Shown here one piece after another: positions 8,734 to 17,219 of a DNA stretch of 64,000 bases. Made by a program: the position numbers and the translations under genes. The stretch's first letter is position 1. Each line of letters begins with the position of its first letter. The notes under the pieces were generated by a model. The model saw nothing but the letters and a program-made list of their open reading frames with translations. It searched no databases and was not told the origin of the DNA. This DNA is from an uncultured Lachnospira sp. (GTDB lineage Bacteria > Bacillota > Clostridia > Lachnospirales > Lachnospiraceae), in contig CAJUTV010000014.1 of NCBI GenBank assembly GCA_910589305.1, forward strand, positions 13,434 to 77,433. The letters are read 5' to 3'.

Positions 8734-9617
8734 CGCTCAAATTTCCTTCCTGTTAATTCCATAAAAACAGTTTCTAAGTTAGGCTCTGTTGAATGTATGG
8801 TCTCAACTGCATCCTCTAAAAAATAAGATTTAATTTGTTCCCCACACTCAATATTATGTTCTAAAGAAATATCCTCACCATTTTTTAAATGAATATGGAT
8901 TCTTTTTTGATGATTATAGCGTCTGCAAATATCAGAAGGAGTGCCATATTCAATAATCTTTCCATTATTTAAGAGAGCAATATTATCACAAAGTTTTTCT
9001 GCTTCATACATATTATGTGTTGTTAAAAAAATAGTCGTTCCACGTTTCTTTTCTGTCAAAATCATTTTATGTATGGCTTCAACAGTAGTTGGGTCTAATC
9101 CGCTTGTTGGTTCATCAAGAAATAAAATAGCCGGTGTCCGCAGTATTGCTCTTGCAAAAGCTAAACGATTTGTCATACCTTTTGATAAATTCATTACTAA
9201 TGTCTTTTTTGCATCCAATAATCCAACATCATTTAATATAGACTCTATATTTTTATCAAACATATGTTTGTTTTTCAAAGCTTGTTGTTTATTATTTTTA
9301 TTGCTGTCTATCATTTGATAAAATTTTAAATTATCATAACAGCTCATTCTTTCATATAAACCAAAATTGTCCATCATAACACCAATTTGCCTATAATTTT
9401 CACCAGTCATATTGGTTGATGATATTCCCAAAATAAAGCTATCTCCGCAAGTTGCCTTTAACTGTCCAGTCAAAATATGAATCAATGTTGTCTTTCCTGC
9501 ACCAGACGGACCTAAAAGCCCAAATATTTCGCCTGTATCCACATCAAAATTAATATTGTCCAACACTGTTTTTTCATTAAAATTATGTTTTAAATTCTTT
9601 ATACAAATCGCTTTCAT
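8730..9617 (-). CDS. ABC transporter ATP-binding protein
   Basis: 295 residues with all ATPase motifs: Walker A GPSGAGKT (36-43), signature LSKGM (144-148), Walker B AILFLDEP (about 163-170) and an H-loop in FLTTHNMYEAEKL. Together with the downstream permease it forms an exporter of the CcmA/DrrA-like type. Its ATG directly follows the stop codon of the DUF3021 gene, with GGGAG in the end of that gene as ribosome binding site, so the four genes 10525-8035 are one operon. Confidence 0.93.
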   Translation of the reverse strand: MKAICIKNLKHNFNEKTVLDNINFDVDTGEIFGLLGPSGAGKTTLIHILTGQLKATCGDSFILGISSTNMTGENYRQIGVMMDNFGLYERMSCYDNLKFYQMIDSNKNNKQQALKNKHMFDKNIESILNDVGLLDAKKTLVMNLSKGMTNRLAFARAILRTPAILFLDEPTSGLDPTTVEAIHKMILTEKKRGTTIFLTTHNMYEAEKLCDNIALLNNGKIIEYGTPSDICRRYNHQKRIHIHLKNGEDISLEHNIECGEQIKSYFLEDAVETIHSTEPNLETVFMELTGRKFER

Positions 9618-10085
9618 TTATTCTCCCTTTAAATGTTCTAATGCTTCCTGCATTTTTTTATTATCGCTTTTTTCTTTGATTGCAGACACGACTACACTAA
9701 TACATGAACAGACAAAAAAACAAACAAAAAACATAATCCATGATTTTATGTCATCAATAGGAAACCACTGAAAAATAGCAGCAAAAATACCAGTTAATAA
9801 AATTACACACACAAACATTACAACCGTTCTTATTACAATACTTACACGCTTTATCAAAATATCTGTAAAAATTAACCACCTTAAACTGGTAATAATAACT
9901 GACGACAATAAATACTGCATTAATGTTACAACTGCAACTCCTGTTTTACCTAATTGAAACATTGATGAATATTGTTTTGCAACTTCACCAAACAGCGAAC
10001 AAAACAGACAAAGGCTTAAAACCGAAATTCCCCAGATAATCATAATCTGTGTAAGATAATCAAATATTGTACTTTTTTTTATCAT
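9618..10085 (-). CDS. DUF3021-family membrane protein (LytTR partner)
   Basis: 155 residues with four hydrophobic helices (LSLCLFCSLFGEV, GVAVVTLMQYLLSSVIITSL, VVMFVCVILLTGIFAAIFQW, WIMFFVCFFVCSCISVVVSA) and a charged C-terminal tail. This is the layout of DUF3021 proteins. They are commonly encoded next to single-domain LytTR regulators and, in the LytTR regulatory systems studied in streptococci, the membrane partner antagonises the regulator. It overlaps the LytTR gene by 4 bp. The inhibitory role here is inferred from context. Confidence 0.8.
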   Translation of the reverse strand: MIKKSTIFDYLTQIMIIWGISVLSLCLFCSLFGEVAKQYSSMFQLGKTGVAVVTLMQYLLSSVIITSLRWLIFTDILIKRVSIVIRTVVMFVCVILLTGIFAAIFQWFPIDDIKSWIMFFVCFFVCSCISVVVSAIKEKSDNKKMQEALEHLKGE

Positions 10086-10525
10086 TTCGTAACCCCTAAC
10101 CTTCTTTTAATTTCATCTGCATATTGCCTTGATACCATAATTTGCTCTCCATTTTTTAAAGTTAAACGCAATTTTCTTTCAACATCATTTTTTATAGACT
10201 GAATAAATTGCAAATGCACCAAACAAGATTTACTTACTCTAAAAAAACCGCTTTGACATAACCGTTCTTCCATCTCATACAATTTTAATTTTGATTCATA
10301 TATAGTTTTGTCTACATATACAAATGTTTTTCGCTCCAACGCTTCTATATATATAATCTTGCTGACATCTAAAAGATAATTTTCACCATCTTTTGTAACG
10401 ACCATTTGCTGATTAATCATTCGCAGCATTGCAATCATATTTTCAACACGAGGCGTCACTTGACTGCAGTTAATATTGATTTCAATATCATCTAATTTTT
10501 CATTTATATTTACTGTAATTTTCAA
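10082..10525 (-). CDS. LytTR-domain transcriptional regulator
   Basis: 147 residues from the TTG start (MKITVNINEKLDDIEIN), which lies 8 nt after GGAGG; an in-frame ATG at 10540 would read through the ribosome binding site. The C-terminal ~100 residues are a LytTR DNA-binding domain (IYIEALERKTFVYV, ...CQSGFFRVSKSCLVHLQFIQ, SRQYADEIKRRL). There is no receiver domain, as in stand-alone LytTR/DUF3021 pairs. Two AAGTTGCCA direct repeats 21 bp apart lie upstream of its promoter, exactly the form of LytTR targets, so self-activation is likely. Confidence 0.88.
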   Translation of the reverse strand: MKITVNINEKLDDIEININCSQVTPRVENMIAMLRMINQQMVVTKDGENYLLDVSKIIYIEALERKTFVYVDKTIYESKLKLYEMEERLCQSGFFRVSKSCLVHLQFIQSIKNDVERKLRLTLKNGEQIMVSRQYADEIKRRLGVTK

Positions 10526-10574
10526 TCTCCATACCTCCATAAAACTGAGTCTATCAATAAATTCTTTTTTTAAC

Positions 10575-10619
10575 AATATAAGTAAACACAAGTTGCCATA
10601 TCAAATACATAAGTTGCCA
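10575..10619 (-). promoter_or_regulatory. LytTR direct-repeat operator and promoter
   Basis: On the minus strand TGGCAACTT occurs twice (10611-10619 and 10590-10598), with starts 21 bp apart, i.e. two helical turns. A TATATT -10 box (10575-10580) follows. No good -35 box is visible, as expected for an activator-dependent promoter. Confidence 0.7.
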
Positions 10620-10636
10620 CAAAATTTATTGGATTT

Positions 10637-10675
10637 ATTTAACCTTATCAAGGAAGTTTTTCGCTTATCTTTTAA
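10637..10675 (-). repeat. R1 remnant (right end only)
   Basis: TTTAACCTTATCAAGGAAGT matches the right end of R1; the remainder is lost. It lies just upstream of the LytTR operator. Confidence 0.5.
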
Positions 10676-10847
10676 CTTGTATTTATAACAACAAAAAATA
10701 AATTCATTTTATAGATTTAAAAGAATGATATAACAATTTATTAAAAAAACTAAATACTATAAGTTGTATTTTAGTTATATTTATACATTTATATTTACAA
10801 GAAAATATGATAAAATAACAGCAATTCAATTATTATATTTTAAATGC

Positions 10848-10871
10848 GCAAAAAACAGCGTAGAAATGAGG
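10848..10871 (+). repeat. L1 leader repeat, short copy before the CAP gene
   Basis: CAGCGTAGAAATGAGG precedes the ATG by a few bases and supplies its ribosome binding site. It matches the 3' arm of the L1 leader hairpin found upstream of several minus-strand genes here. Confidence 0.55.
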
Positions 10872-10876
10872 AAAAA

Positions 10877-12388
10877 ATGAACATTAAAAAACTTTTTGTT
10901 TCAACTGTACTGGCATGTTCTATGACAGCCTCCATATTATTTACAAATATGGGCATATCTAATAATACCATTGTATATGCAGATGAAAAAAACACATCAA
11001 AAGAACCTATCAATGTAGCCAAACGAAGCATTGCTGACATTAAACAGTACATTAAAAATCACCCTGCAAACATTTCTGATTCTGTAACTTACTCAGAAAC
11101 ACCAAATGCAGAAAGTCCTTACAATATTGGAAAGTTATCCAATGAGACATTGCAAAGCGGTATAAATACTTTAAATCATATTCGATACATAGCTGGCTTA
11201 TCAGATATAACACTAAATGACACTTACAATGAAAGAGCACAGGCTGCCTCTGTTGTAATTGCAGCAGATACAACAAGTATTTTAAGTCATTATCCTAAAA
11301 AACCAAGTGATATGTCCGATGCTATTTATCAACTAGGTGCCAATGGAGCAATGTCTTCTAATATCGCATGGGGAAGCCGGTATAATTACACACTAAACGA
11401 TAGTATTGTCAATGGCTGGATGGATGATGGCGACCCTAGTAATATTAAACATCTAGGTCATAGAAGATGGATTCTTAATCCTTCTATGGGTGCAACTGGG
11501 CTTGGCGCAGTTTTAAAAAGCAAAGCACCAAATACGGGCACTTACTTAGCAATGTATGCTTTTGACAAAAGTAATACAAAGGCAAACGAATATGGTGTTT
11601 CATGGCCTGCACAGACAATGCCTGTAGAATATTTTGGAACCGATTATCCTTGGAGTATATCGTTTGGTGTTTCTATTTCTGAAAACACCACAGTCAAATT
11701 GACAAATAATAAAACTGGAGAAGTATGGAATTTTTCTAAAAATTCATCGGATGGAGATTTTTATATTTCTAATGATAGATATGGACAGATAGGTTGTGTT
11801 ATTTTTAGACCATCTGATGATTTATCCTATAAATCAGGAGACTCATATCGTGTAGAAATATCCAACTTAGGAAATCCAGATATAAAAAATGAAGCTTCTT
11901 ATAATGTTAATTTCTTTTCGCTTAATGGCGATACATGTGCAAATGATGAATCCATCCCACATACCTATGGCAATTGGGAGGTTGTAAAAACAGCTACATG
12001 TTCTGAAACTGGTTTAGAACGCAGAATTTGCTCTGTTTGTAAAAAAGAAGAAACAAAAACAATACCTTTAACATCACATACATATGGAGAATGGGTTACT
12101 GTAAAAGAACCTACACAGACAGAAAATGGCAGCAGACAAAGAACATGCACCATATGCGGACATATAGAAACGCAAATACTTTATCCAGAAAGTAATGAAA
12201 AATATGGTGATGTCAACCGTGATGGTAAAGTCAATTCTAGTGATGCTGTTATCTTAAAAAAATATCTTGCCCAAATGGACGTTTTTTGTGATAAAAAATT
12301 AGCTGATGTCAATCATGATGAAAATATTACTTCCAGTGATGCTGTTATTTTATTAAAATATTTAGCAGGATATGATGTAATAAAATAA
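10877..12388 (+). CDS. Secreted CAP-domain protein with dockerin
   Basis: 503 residues. The start is the ATG after GAGGAAAAA (MNIKKLFVSTVLACSM); the 11 residues before it are the leader. A signal peptide spans about 1-33. A CAP/SCP-like domain covers about 85-220 (LNHIRYIAGLSDITLN, ...HLGHRRWILNPSMGATG), followed by a beta-rich segment. Two HTYGxW/TCxExGxxxRxCxxC repeats at about 355-440 resemble small Cys-pair modules common in Lachnospiraceae surface proteins. A C-terminal type I dockerin (YGDVNRDGKVNSSDAVILKK, then DVNHDENITSSDAVILLK) has two calcium loops. It is exported and probably bound to a cohesin elsewhere. CAP domains can bind lipids or act on the cell wall; the role here is unknown. 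Confidence 0.88.
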   Translation: MNIKKLFVSTVLACSMTASILFTNMGISNNTIVYADEKNTSKEPINVAKRSIADIKQYIKNHPANISDSVTYSETPNAESPYNIGKLSNETLQSGINTLNHIRYIAGLSDITLNDTYNERAQAASVVIAADTTSILSHYPKKPSDMSDAIYQLGANGAMSSNIAWGSRYNYTLNDSIVNGWMDDGDPSNIKHLGHRRWILNPSMGATGLGAVLKSKAPNTGTYLAMYAFDKSNTKANEYGVSWPAQTMPVEYFGTDYPWSISFGVSISENTTVKLTNNKTGEVWNFSKNSSDGDFYISNDRYGQIGCVIFRPSDDLSYKSGDSYRVEISNLGNPDIKNEASYNVNFFSLNGDTCANDESIPHTYGNWEVVKTATCSETGLERRICSVCKKEETKTIPLTSHTYGEWVTVKEPTQTENGSRQRTCTICGHIETQILYPESNEKYGDVNRDGKVNSSDAVILKKYLAQMDVFCDKKLADVNHDENITSSDAVILLKYLAGYDVIK

Positions 12389-12417
12389 GATTGATTTTTC
12401 TTTCCTTTCTAATAAAA

Positions 12418-12472
12418 TACCCTACAGCTAACAGCGTATTAAATCTATTGCGCAATAAGCTGTAGGGTATTT
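12418..12472 (+). terminator. Hairpin terminator of the CAP gene
   Basis: ACCCTACAGCT pairs with AGCTGTAGGGT across a short loop, then TATTTATTT. Confidence 0.75.
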
Positions 12473-12504
12473 ATTTGCCCTGCTTAGGGTACTTATAAAA
12501 ATAC

Positions 12505-12533
12505 TTGACGATGCTTTGTACATTCTATATAAT
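12505..12533 (+). promoter_or_regulatory. Promoter of the FadR-type regulator gene
   Basis: TTGACG (12505-12510), 17 bp, TATAAT (12528-12533). No copy of the locus palindrome is seen here, so autoregulation is not evident. Confidence 0.6.
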
Positions 12534-12650
12534 CAAAGAAATACAAATTAATTCAAATCTTAAAATAACTTAAACTTTCTATGGGAAAAATTACAAGTAC
12601 ACTTATCTTAATATCCATATAATAATAAAGTTGATAAAGGAACAAGCTAT

Positions 12651-13370
12651 ATGTATCAATTTGAAAAAATTGACAAAAAACTTTTAGGAACACAAATTGA
12701 AGATTCTTTGATGAATTATATTCTACAAGAACCATTACAAATAGGGCAAAAAATACCAAATGAATTTGAATTAGCAGAAAAATTTGGCGTGGGGCGTAGC
12801 ACTATCAGAGAAGCAGTTAAAAGTTTGGCGTCAAAAGGGATATTGGAAGTAAAGAGAGGTTCAGGAACATATGTTATCAGTATCAATTCTTTAAATGATG
12901 ACCCATTAGGATTGTCTAAATTAGATAACAAATATAAACTTGCATTGGAATTATTTGATGTACGTTTAATGTTAGAGCCAGAAATTGCTTCACTTACAGC
13001 TAAATATGCATCCGAAGAAGAAGCTCAGCAAATAAAAAAACTGTGTGATGAAACCGAACATTTATACTTAAATGGGACAAACCATATTCCTAAAGATATT
13101 GAATTTCATACCTGTATTGCTAGAGGAAGTAAAAATCGTGTAATCGAAACACTAATTCCTATCATCAATACTGCTGTTATGACTTTTGCCAATATGACAA
13201 GTCGTACTCTAATGAGAGAAACAATTGAGACACATCGTGCTGTTGTAAACGCAATTTTAGATAAAGACCCTATGGGTGCTAAATGTGCTATGGTAATGCA
13301 TTTGACATACAATCGTCAAGCGCTCATAAAACAATCAAAAGAATCTTTTAAAGAAAAAAAAGATATTTAA
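12651..13370 (+). CDS. GntR/FadR-family regulator of the sugar-acid locus
   Basis: 239 residues. The N-terminal winged HTH (IPNEFELAEKFGVGRSTIRE, VKSLASKGILEVKRGSGTYV) is followed by an FCD domain at about 95-225. The FCD metal-ligand histidines are visible in EFHTCIARGS, ETHRAVV and VMHLTYN, so it probably binds a metal and a carboxylate ligand such as a sugar acid. It lies upstream of gntP and the dehydratase on the same strand. Several ATACATCTGATG-type palindromes between it and gntP are its likely operators. Its stop codon TAA is formed by the first bases of an R1 repeat. Confidence 0.9.
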   Translation: MYQFEKIDKKLLGTQIEDSLMNYILQEPLQIGQKIPNEFELAEKFGVGRSTIREAVKSLASKGILEVKRGSGTYVISINSLNDDPLGLSKLDNKYKLALELFDVRLMLEPEIASLTAKYASEEEAQQIKKLCDETEHLYLNGTNHIPKDIEFHTCIARGSKNRVIETLIPIINTAVMTFANMTSRTLMRETIETHRAVVNAILDKDPMGAKCAMVMHLTYNRQALIKQSKESFKEKKDI

Positions 13371-13454
13371 CCTCATAGCTACTATCGTAGCTATGAGGTT
13401 AGGGTGTCAAACACCCGAGCAAGCAGCGTAGCGGATTGCGAATATCCGCTTAAC
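13366..13454 (-). repeat. R1 dispersed repeat with internal deletion
   Basis: Starts TTTAACCTCATAG and ends CCGCTTAAC. The GTCCCC hairpin is deleted, leaving the palindrome CTCATAGCTACTATCGTAGCTATGAG (shown here as a motif: CTCATAGCTAC arms). Otherwise it is nearly identical to the 7867 copy. It abuts, and supplies, the stop codon of the FadR-type gene. Confidence 0.8.
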
Positions 13455-13466
13455 TAAAATTTCAAA

Positions 13467-13481
13467 ATACATCTGATGATT
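13467..13481. promoter_or_regulatory. Operator copy 1 (ATACATCTGATGATT)
   Basis: Matches the perfect palindrome at 13718 except at the right end. It is the most upstream of four related sites between the regulator gene and gntP. Confidence 0.5.
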
Positions 13482-13717
13482 TAAAAATTTAGGAGAGGTA
13501 AAAAACTGTTTTTATCTCTCCTAAATTTATATATCTCTAAAAAATACTCAATATAAGTCTAAAATATACAAAAAAATATATTGTCTAAAATATAATTATT
13601 CTTTTAAGTTATAAAATACCAAAAAAAAATTAATTCACTTGTGAAAATGCACAAAAAAATATTAATTTTTATTTTAAAATTGTGACTTTTTTGTGCATAA
13701 AACAGAATTTCAGCAAA

Positions 13718-13832
13718 ATACATCTGATGTATTGACATAAAAACAGAAAAATTATACTCTATAATCATAATACGTCTGATGAATATTTAAAAGCGAGGTG
13801 AAAAATCATTCCAAAAAAAAATCAGATGTATA
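13718..13832 (+). promoter_or_regulatory. gntP promoter with three regulator-binding palindromes
   Basis: ATACATCTGATGTAT (13718-13732) is a perfect 15-bp palindrome. It overlaps a TTGACA -35 box (13732-13737), with TATACT (13753-13758) or TATAAT (13760-13765) as -10. ATACGTCTGATGAAT (13770-13784) lies at the start site, and a reversed site (AATCAGATGTAT, 13820-13832) lies further downstream. Site centres are about 50 bp apart, near five helical turns, which would suit cooperative looping by a dimeric FadR-type regulator. Confidence 0.7.
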
Positions 13833-13874
13833 TCGTGTACGTAAATAATAAAATTAAGAAAGCGAGGAATTATT

Positions 13875-15230
13875 ATGAATGAAACTTTAAATTTAAACCC
13901 TATATTACTTGTATCTGCAGCAATTATAGGATTAGTTATCATGCTTATTTTAATTATCAAATTTAAAATACAAGCTATGATTTCTATACTTATTGGTGCT
14001 ATTGCAATTGGACTTATTTCTGGTATGCCTGTTGAATATATTATTACAGCAGTCAATGATGGAATTGGCAACACTTTAAAAGGTATAGCACTGCTTGTAG
14101 GGCTAGGCTCAATGTTTGGCGCTATACTAGAAGTATCGGGAGGTGCGCAGACACTTGCTGTCACTATGGTAAAATGGTTTGGCGACAAAAAGGCAGCTTG
14201 GGCGCTTGGAATTACTGGTCTAGTAATAGCCATGCCTGTATTTTTTGACGCTGGTTTAATTATATTGATACCACTTGCATTTTCACTTGCAAAACGAACA
14301 AAAAGGTCTTCACTGTTCTATGCCATTCCGCTTTTAGCTGGACTTGCTGTAGGTCATGCCTTTATTCCTCCTACTCCTGGTCCTATTCTTGTCTCAACAA
14401 TGCTTGGTGTAGACCTCGGTTTTGTAATGATAGTAGGTATTTTCTGCGGTATTGCTGCTATGATTGTCGCTGGTCCTATATGGGGAAGTATATGCGGTAA
14501 AAAATACAACATTCCTGTTCCTGAACATGTAGCAAACCAAGAAGATTTTGATGAATCAAAATTGCCTAATTTCTGGGTTATTGTTGGAATTATATTGATT
14601 CCTCTTGTATTGATTATTTTAGATTCTATAACAGGTATTATTCCTGCACTTAGTTTTCTTCAGCCAGTTTTCAGTTTTCTCGGTGAACCTTTTGTCGCAC
14701 TGTTAATAGCAACCGTTGTAGCTATGCTTGTACTTGGTATTAAACATGGATATACCACTGTAGAACTAGAAAAAGTTATGACAAAATCATTAGAACCAAC
14801 CGGTTTAATTTTGTTAGTTACAGCATGTGGCGGTGTACTTCGATATGTATTACAATATTCTGGTCTTGGTGATTTAATTGGAAATGCTGTATCTTCTATG
14901 TCTCTTCCTATTGTTATTCTTGCTTTTATTGTAGCTGCACTGGTACGTATTTGTGTAGGTTCTTCTACTGTAGCAATGACAATGGCAGCAGGAATTATTG
15001 CGGCAATTCCGGGAATTTCAGAGTTATCACCACTGTACCTTGCATGTACAACAGCCGCTATTGCAGGAGGCGCAACCGTTTGTTCACAATTTAATGATTC
15101 TGGTTTTTGGCTTGTAAAATCCCTTGTGGGAATGGACGAAAAAACAACGCTAAAAACATGGACTATTATGGAAACACTAGTAGGTGGGACTGGTTTTTTG
15201 GTAGCACTAATTATATCATTTTTTGCTTAA
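13875..15230 (+). CDS. gntP: Gluconate:H+ symporter (GntP family)
   Basis: 451 residues, almost wholly hydrophobic, with about 12 membrane segments. Family blocks are clear: GALAVEVSGGAQ-type region (GAILEVSGGAQTLA), VFFDAGLIILIPL, HAFIPPTPGPI, RICVGSSTVAMTMAAG and CSQFNDSGFWLVK. It imports gluconate or a related sugar acid with protons. GAGGAATTATT precedes the ATG. A second SD-like GCGAGGTG sits about 75 bp upstream, before a tiny frame (ATG at 13826) that overlaps this start. The exact substrate is unproven; gluconate, galactonate and glycerate transporters share this family. Confidence 0.92.
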   Translation: MNETLNLNPILLVSAAIIGLVIMLILIIKFKIQAMISILIGAIAIGLISGMPVEYIITAVNDGIGNTLKGIALLVGLGSMFGAILEVSGGAQTLAVTMVKWFGDKKAAWALGITGLVIAMPVFFDAGLIILIPLAFSLAKRTKRSSLFYAIPLLAGLAVGHAFIPPTPGPILVSTMLGVDLGFVMIVGIFCGIAAMIVAGPIWGSICGKKYNIPVPEHVANQEDFDESKLPNFWVIVGIILIPLVLIILDSITGIIPALSFLQPVFSFLGEPFVALLIATVVAMLVLGIKHGYTTVELEKVMTKSLEPTGLILLVTACGGVLRYVLQYSGLGDLIGNAVSSMSLPIVILAFIVAALVRICVGSSTVAMTMAAGIIAAIPGISELSPLYLACTTAAIAGGATVCSQFNDSGFWLVKSLVGMDEKTTLKTWTIMETLVGGTGFLVALIISFFA

Positions 15231-15236
15231 ATTTAT

Positions 15237-15366
15237 GTTAAGCGAATATTTACAATCTGATGTGCTGTTTGCTTAAACCATCGAGCTGCTATCATAACAC
15301 AAGTTCTCACTCCTCCGCTTATATCTATATGATATTGAAGCGGAGGACTTCCTTAATAAAGTTAAA
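15237..15366 (+). repeat. R1 dispersed repeat, diverged copy
   Basis: GTTAAGCGAATATTTACAAT to CTTCCTTAATAAAGTTAAA, with the hairpin TCCTCCGCTT...AAGCGGAGGA. The arm sequence has changed on both sides so pairing is kept. It could act as a terminator or stabiliser between gntP and the dehydratase gene. Confidence 0.75.
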
Positions 15367-15441
15367 AAATATAAAAGAATATTTTACATACAAGGGTAAA
15401 TAATAAAATTAATAGGTAAATAGAAAGGACGGAATAAAAAT

Positions 15442-17214
15442 ATGGGTAATTTAAAAAGTCAAGAAATGCGTAAACTTGCCCCAGAACTTGACCCTCTGCG
15501 TATTGGGACAGGCTGGAAGCCAGAAGATTTATCAAAACCTCAAGTTATTATTGAAAGTACATACGGGGACAGTCATCCCGGTAGTGTACATTTAAATTCT
15601 TTAGTTGAAGAAGTTAAAAAAGGCATTGAAAAAGCTGGCGGATTTGGTGCAAGATATTTTTGTACTGATATATGCGATGGTCAAAGTCAAGGAACTGATG
15701 GAATTAATTTTAGTCTTGTAAGCCGTGAAATGATTGCAAATATGATTGAAATTCATGCCAACGCAACACCTTTTGATGCAGGCGTTTATCTTTCAAGCTG
15801 TGACAAAGGATTGCCGGGAAATTTAATGGGATTATGCAGAGTAAATATTCCTTCTATAGTTATACCTGGTGGAACAATGAATGCAGGTCCTAATATGTTA
15901 ACGCTTGAACAGCTTGGAATGTATAGCGCTAAATATCAAAGAGGAGAAATTGACGAAGATACTCTAAATTGGGCAAAAACACATGCTTGCCCAAGCTGTG
16001 GAGCATGTTCTTTTATAGGAACAGCATCTACTATGCAAATTATGGCAGAAGCACTTGGACTTGCTTTACCAGGAAGTGCATTAATGCCAGCAACCAGTCC
16101 AGACCTTTTAAATTTTGCCAGAGAAGCCGGAGAATTGGCTGTAAAACTTGCATTAACAGAAAATATGCGACCAAGTGACATTGTGACTATGGACAGCTTT
16201 GAAAATGCTATTTTAGTTCATGCTGCTGTTTCTGGAAGCACAAACTGTCTTCTTCATATCCCTGCCATTGCCCATGAATTAGGCATTGAAATTACAGGAG
16301 AAACATTTGACAAGCTTCACAGAAACGCAAGATATATTCTTGATGTCCGTCCAGCCGGACGCTGGCCAGCAGAATGTTTCTATTATGCAGGTGGTGTTCC
16401 TGCTATTATGGAAGAAATTAAAAAACATCTCCACTTAGATGCTATGACTATAACAGGAAAAACTTTAGGCGAAAACTTGGACGATTTAAAACAAAGCGAT
16501 TTTTATGAGCGTTGCAATAAATGGCTTGGTGAATTTAACAAACGATTTTCTTGTTCTATGACACATGGAAAAGATATAGTAAAAGAAGATATTATCCGCC
16601 CATATGACAAAGCCATTGGAACAGATGGAAGTATTGCTGTCTTAAAAGGTAATTTAGCCCCTGAAGGTGCTGTTATTAAGCACACAGCATGTCCAAAAGA
16701 AATGTTTAAGGCAATATTAAAAGCAAGACCATTTGACAGTGAAGAAGAATGTTTAGATGCCGTGTTAAAACATAAAGTAGAAAAAGGTGATGCCGTATTT
16801 ATTCGCTATGAAGGTCCAAAGGGAAGCGGAATGCCAGAAATGTTTTATACATCAGAAGCTATCAGCAGTGATAAAGAATTAGGTCGCAGCATTGCTCTTA
16901 TCACAGACGGACGTTTTTCAGGAGCATCTACTGGTCCTGTAATAGGTCATTGCAGCCCTGAAGCGGCAGACGGCGGACCAATCGCATTAGTTGAAGAAGG
17001 CGATTTAATAGAGATTGACATTGCCGAAAGAAAACTAAATATTATAGGAATTAAAGGTGAAAAAAAATCTCCAGAAGAAATTGATGCTATTTTAGCAGAG
17101 CGCAGAAAAAATTGGAAACCAAAAGAAATGAAATACAAAAAAGGCGCATTGCGATTATTTAGCGAACATGCTGTCAGCCCAATGAAAGGTGCATACCTTG
17201 CATATGAAGATTAA
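15442..17214 (+). CDS. IlvD/Edd-family sugar-acid dehydratase
   Basis: 590 residues of the dihydroxy-acid/6-phosphogluconate dehydratase superfamily. These enzymes use an Fe-S cluster and Mg2+ to dehydrate a 2,3-dihydroxy acid to a 2-keto-3-deoxy acid. Cluster-binding cysteines are visible in SSCDKGLPG, CPSCGACSF and HTACPKEM; TDGRFSGASTGPVIGH is the C-terminal family signature. It is longer than IlvD of valine synthesis (about 555). It sits behind gntP and a FadR-type regulator, not with ilv genes, so a gluconate-, galactonate- or xylonate-type dehydratase feeding 2-keto-3-deoxy acid is more likely than branched-chain synthesis. The KDG-type kinase at 38573 could act next. Ribosome binding site AAGGACGG. 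Confidence 0.88.
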   Translation: MGNLKSQEMRKLAPELDPLRIGTGWKPEDLSKPQVIIESTYGDSHPGSVHLNSLVEEVKKGIEKAGGFGARYFCTDICDGQSQGTDGINFSLVSREMIANMIEIHANATPFDAGVYLSSCDKGLPGNLMGLCRVNIPSIVIPGGTMNAGPNMLTLEQLGMYSAKYQRGEIDEDTLNWAKTHACPSCGACSFIGTASTMQIMAEALGLALPGSALMPATSPDLLNFAREAGELAVKLALTENMRPSDIVTMDSFENAILVHAAVSGSTNCLLHIPAIAHELGIEITGETFDKLHRNARYILDVRPAGRWPAECFYYAGGVPAIMEEIKKHLHLDAMTITGKTLGENLDDLKQSDFYERCNKWLGEFNKRFSCSMTHGKDIVKEDIIRPYDKAIGTDGSIAVLKGNLAPEGAVIKHTACPKEMFKAILKARPFDSEEECLDAVLKHKVEKGDAVFIRYEGPKGSGMPEMFYTSEAISSDKELGRSIALITDGRFSGASTGPVIGHCSPEAADGGPIALVEEGDLIEIDIAERKLNIIGIKGEKKSPEEIDAILAERRKNWKPKEMKYKKGALRLFSEHAVSPMKGAYLAYED

Positions 17215-17219
17215 TTGTT

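Noticed and set aside
15255..15270. Apparent extra gntP-type operator (AATCTGATGTGC)
   Set aside because: It is part of the diverged R1 left end (equivalent to AATCCGCTACGC in other copies) and lacks the second half-site.
15442..17214. Valine/isoleucine-pathway IlvD
   Set aside because: Longer than biosynthetic IlvD, and placed behind gntP and a FadR-type regulator rather than with ilv genes; kept as a sugar-acid dehydratase.
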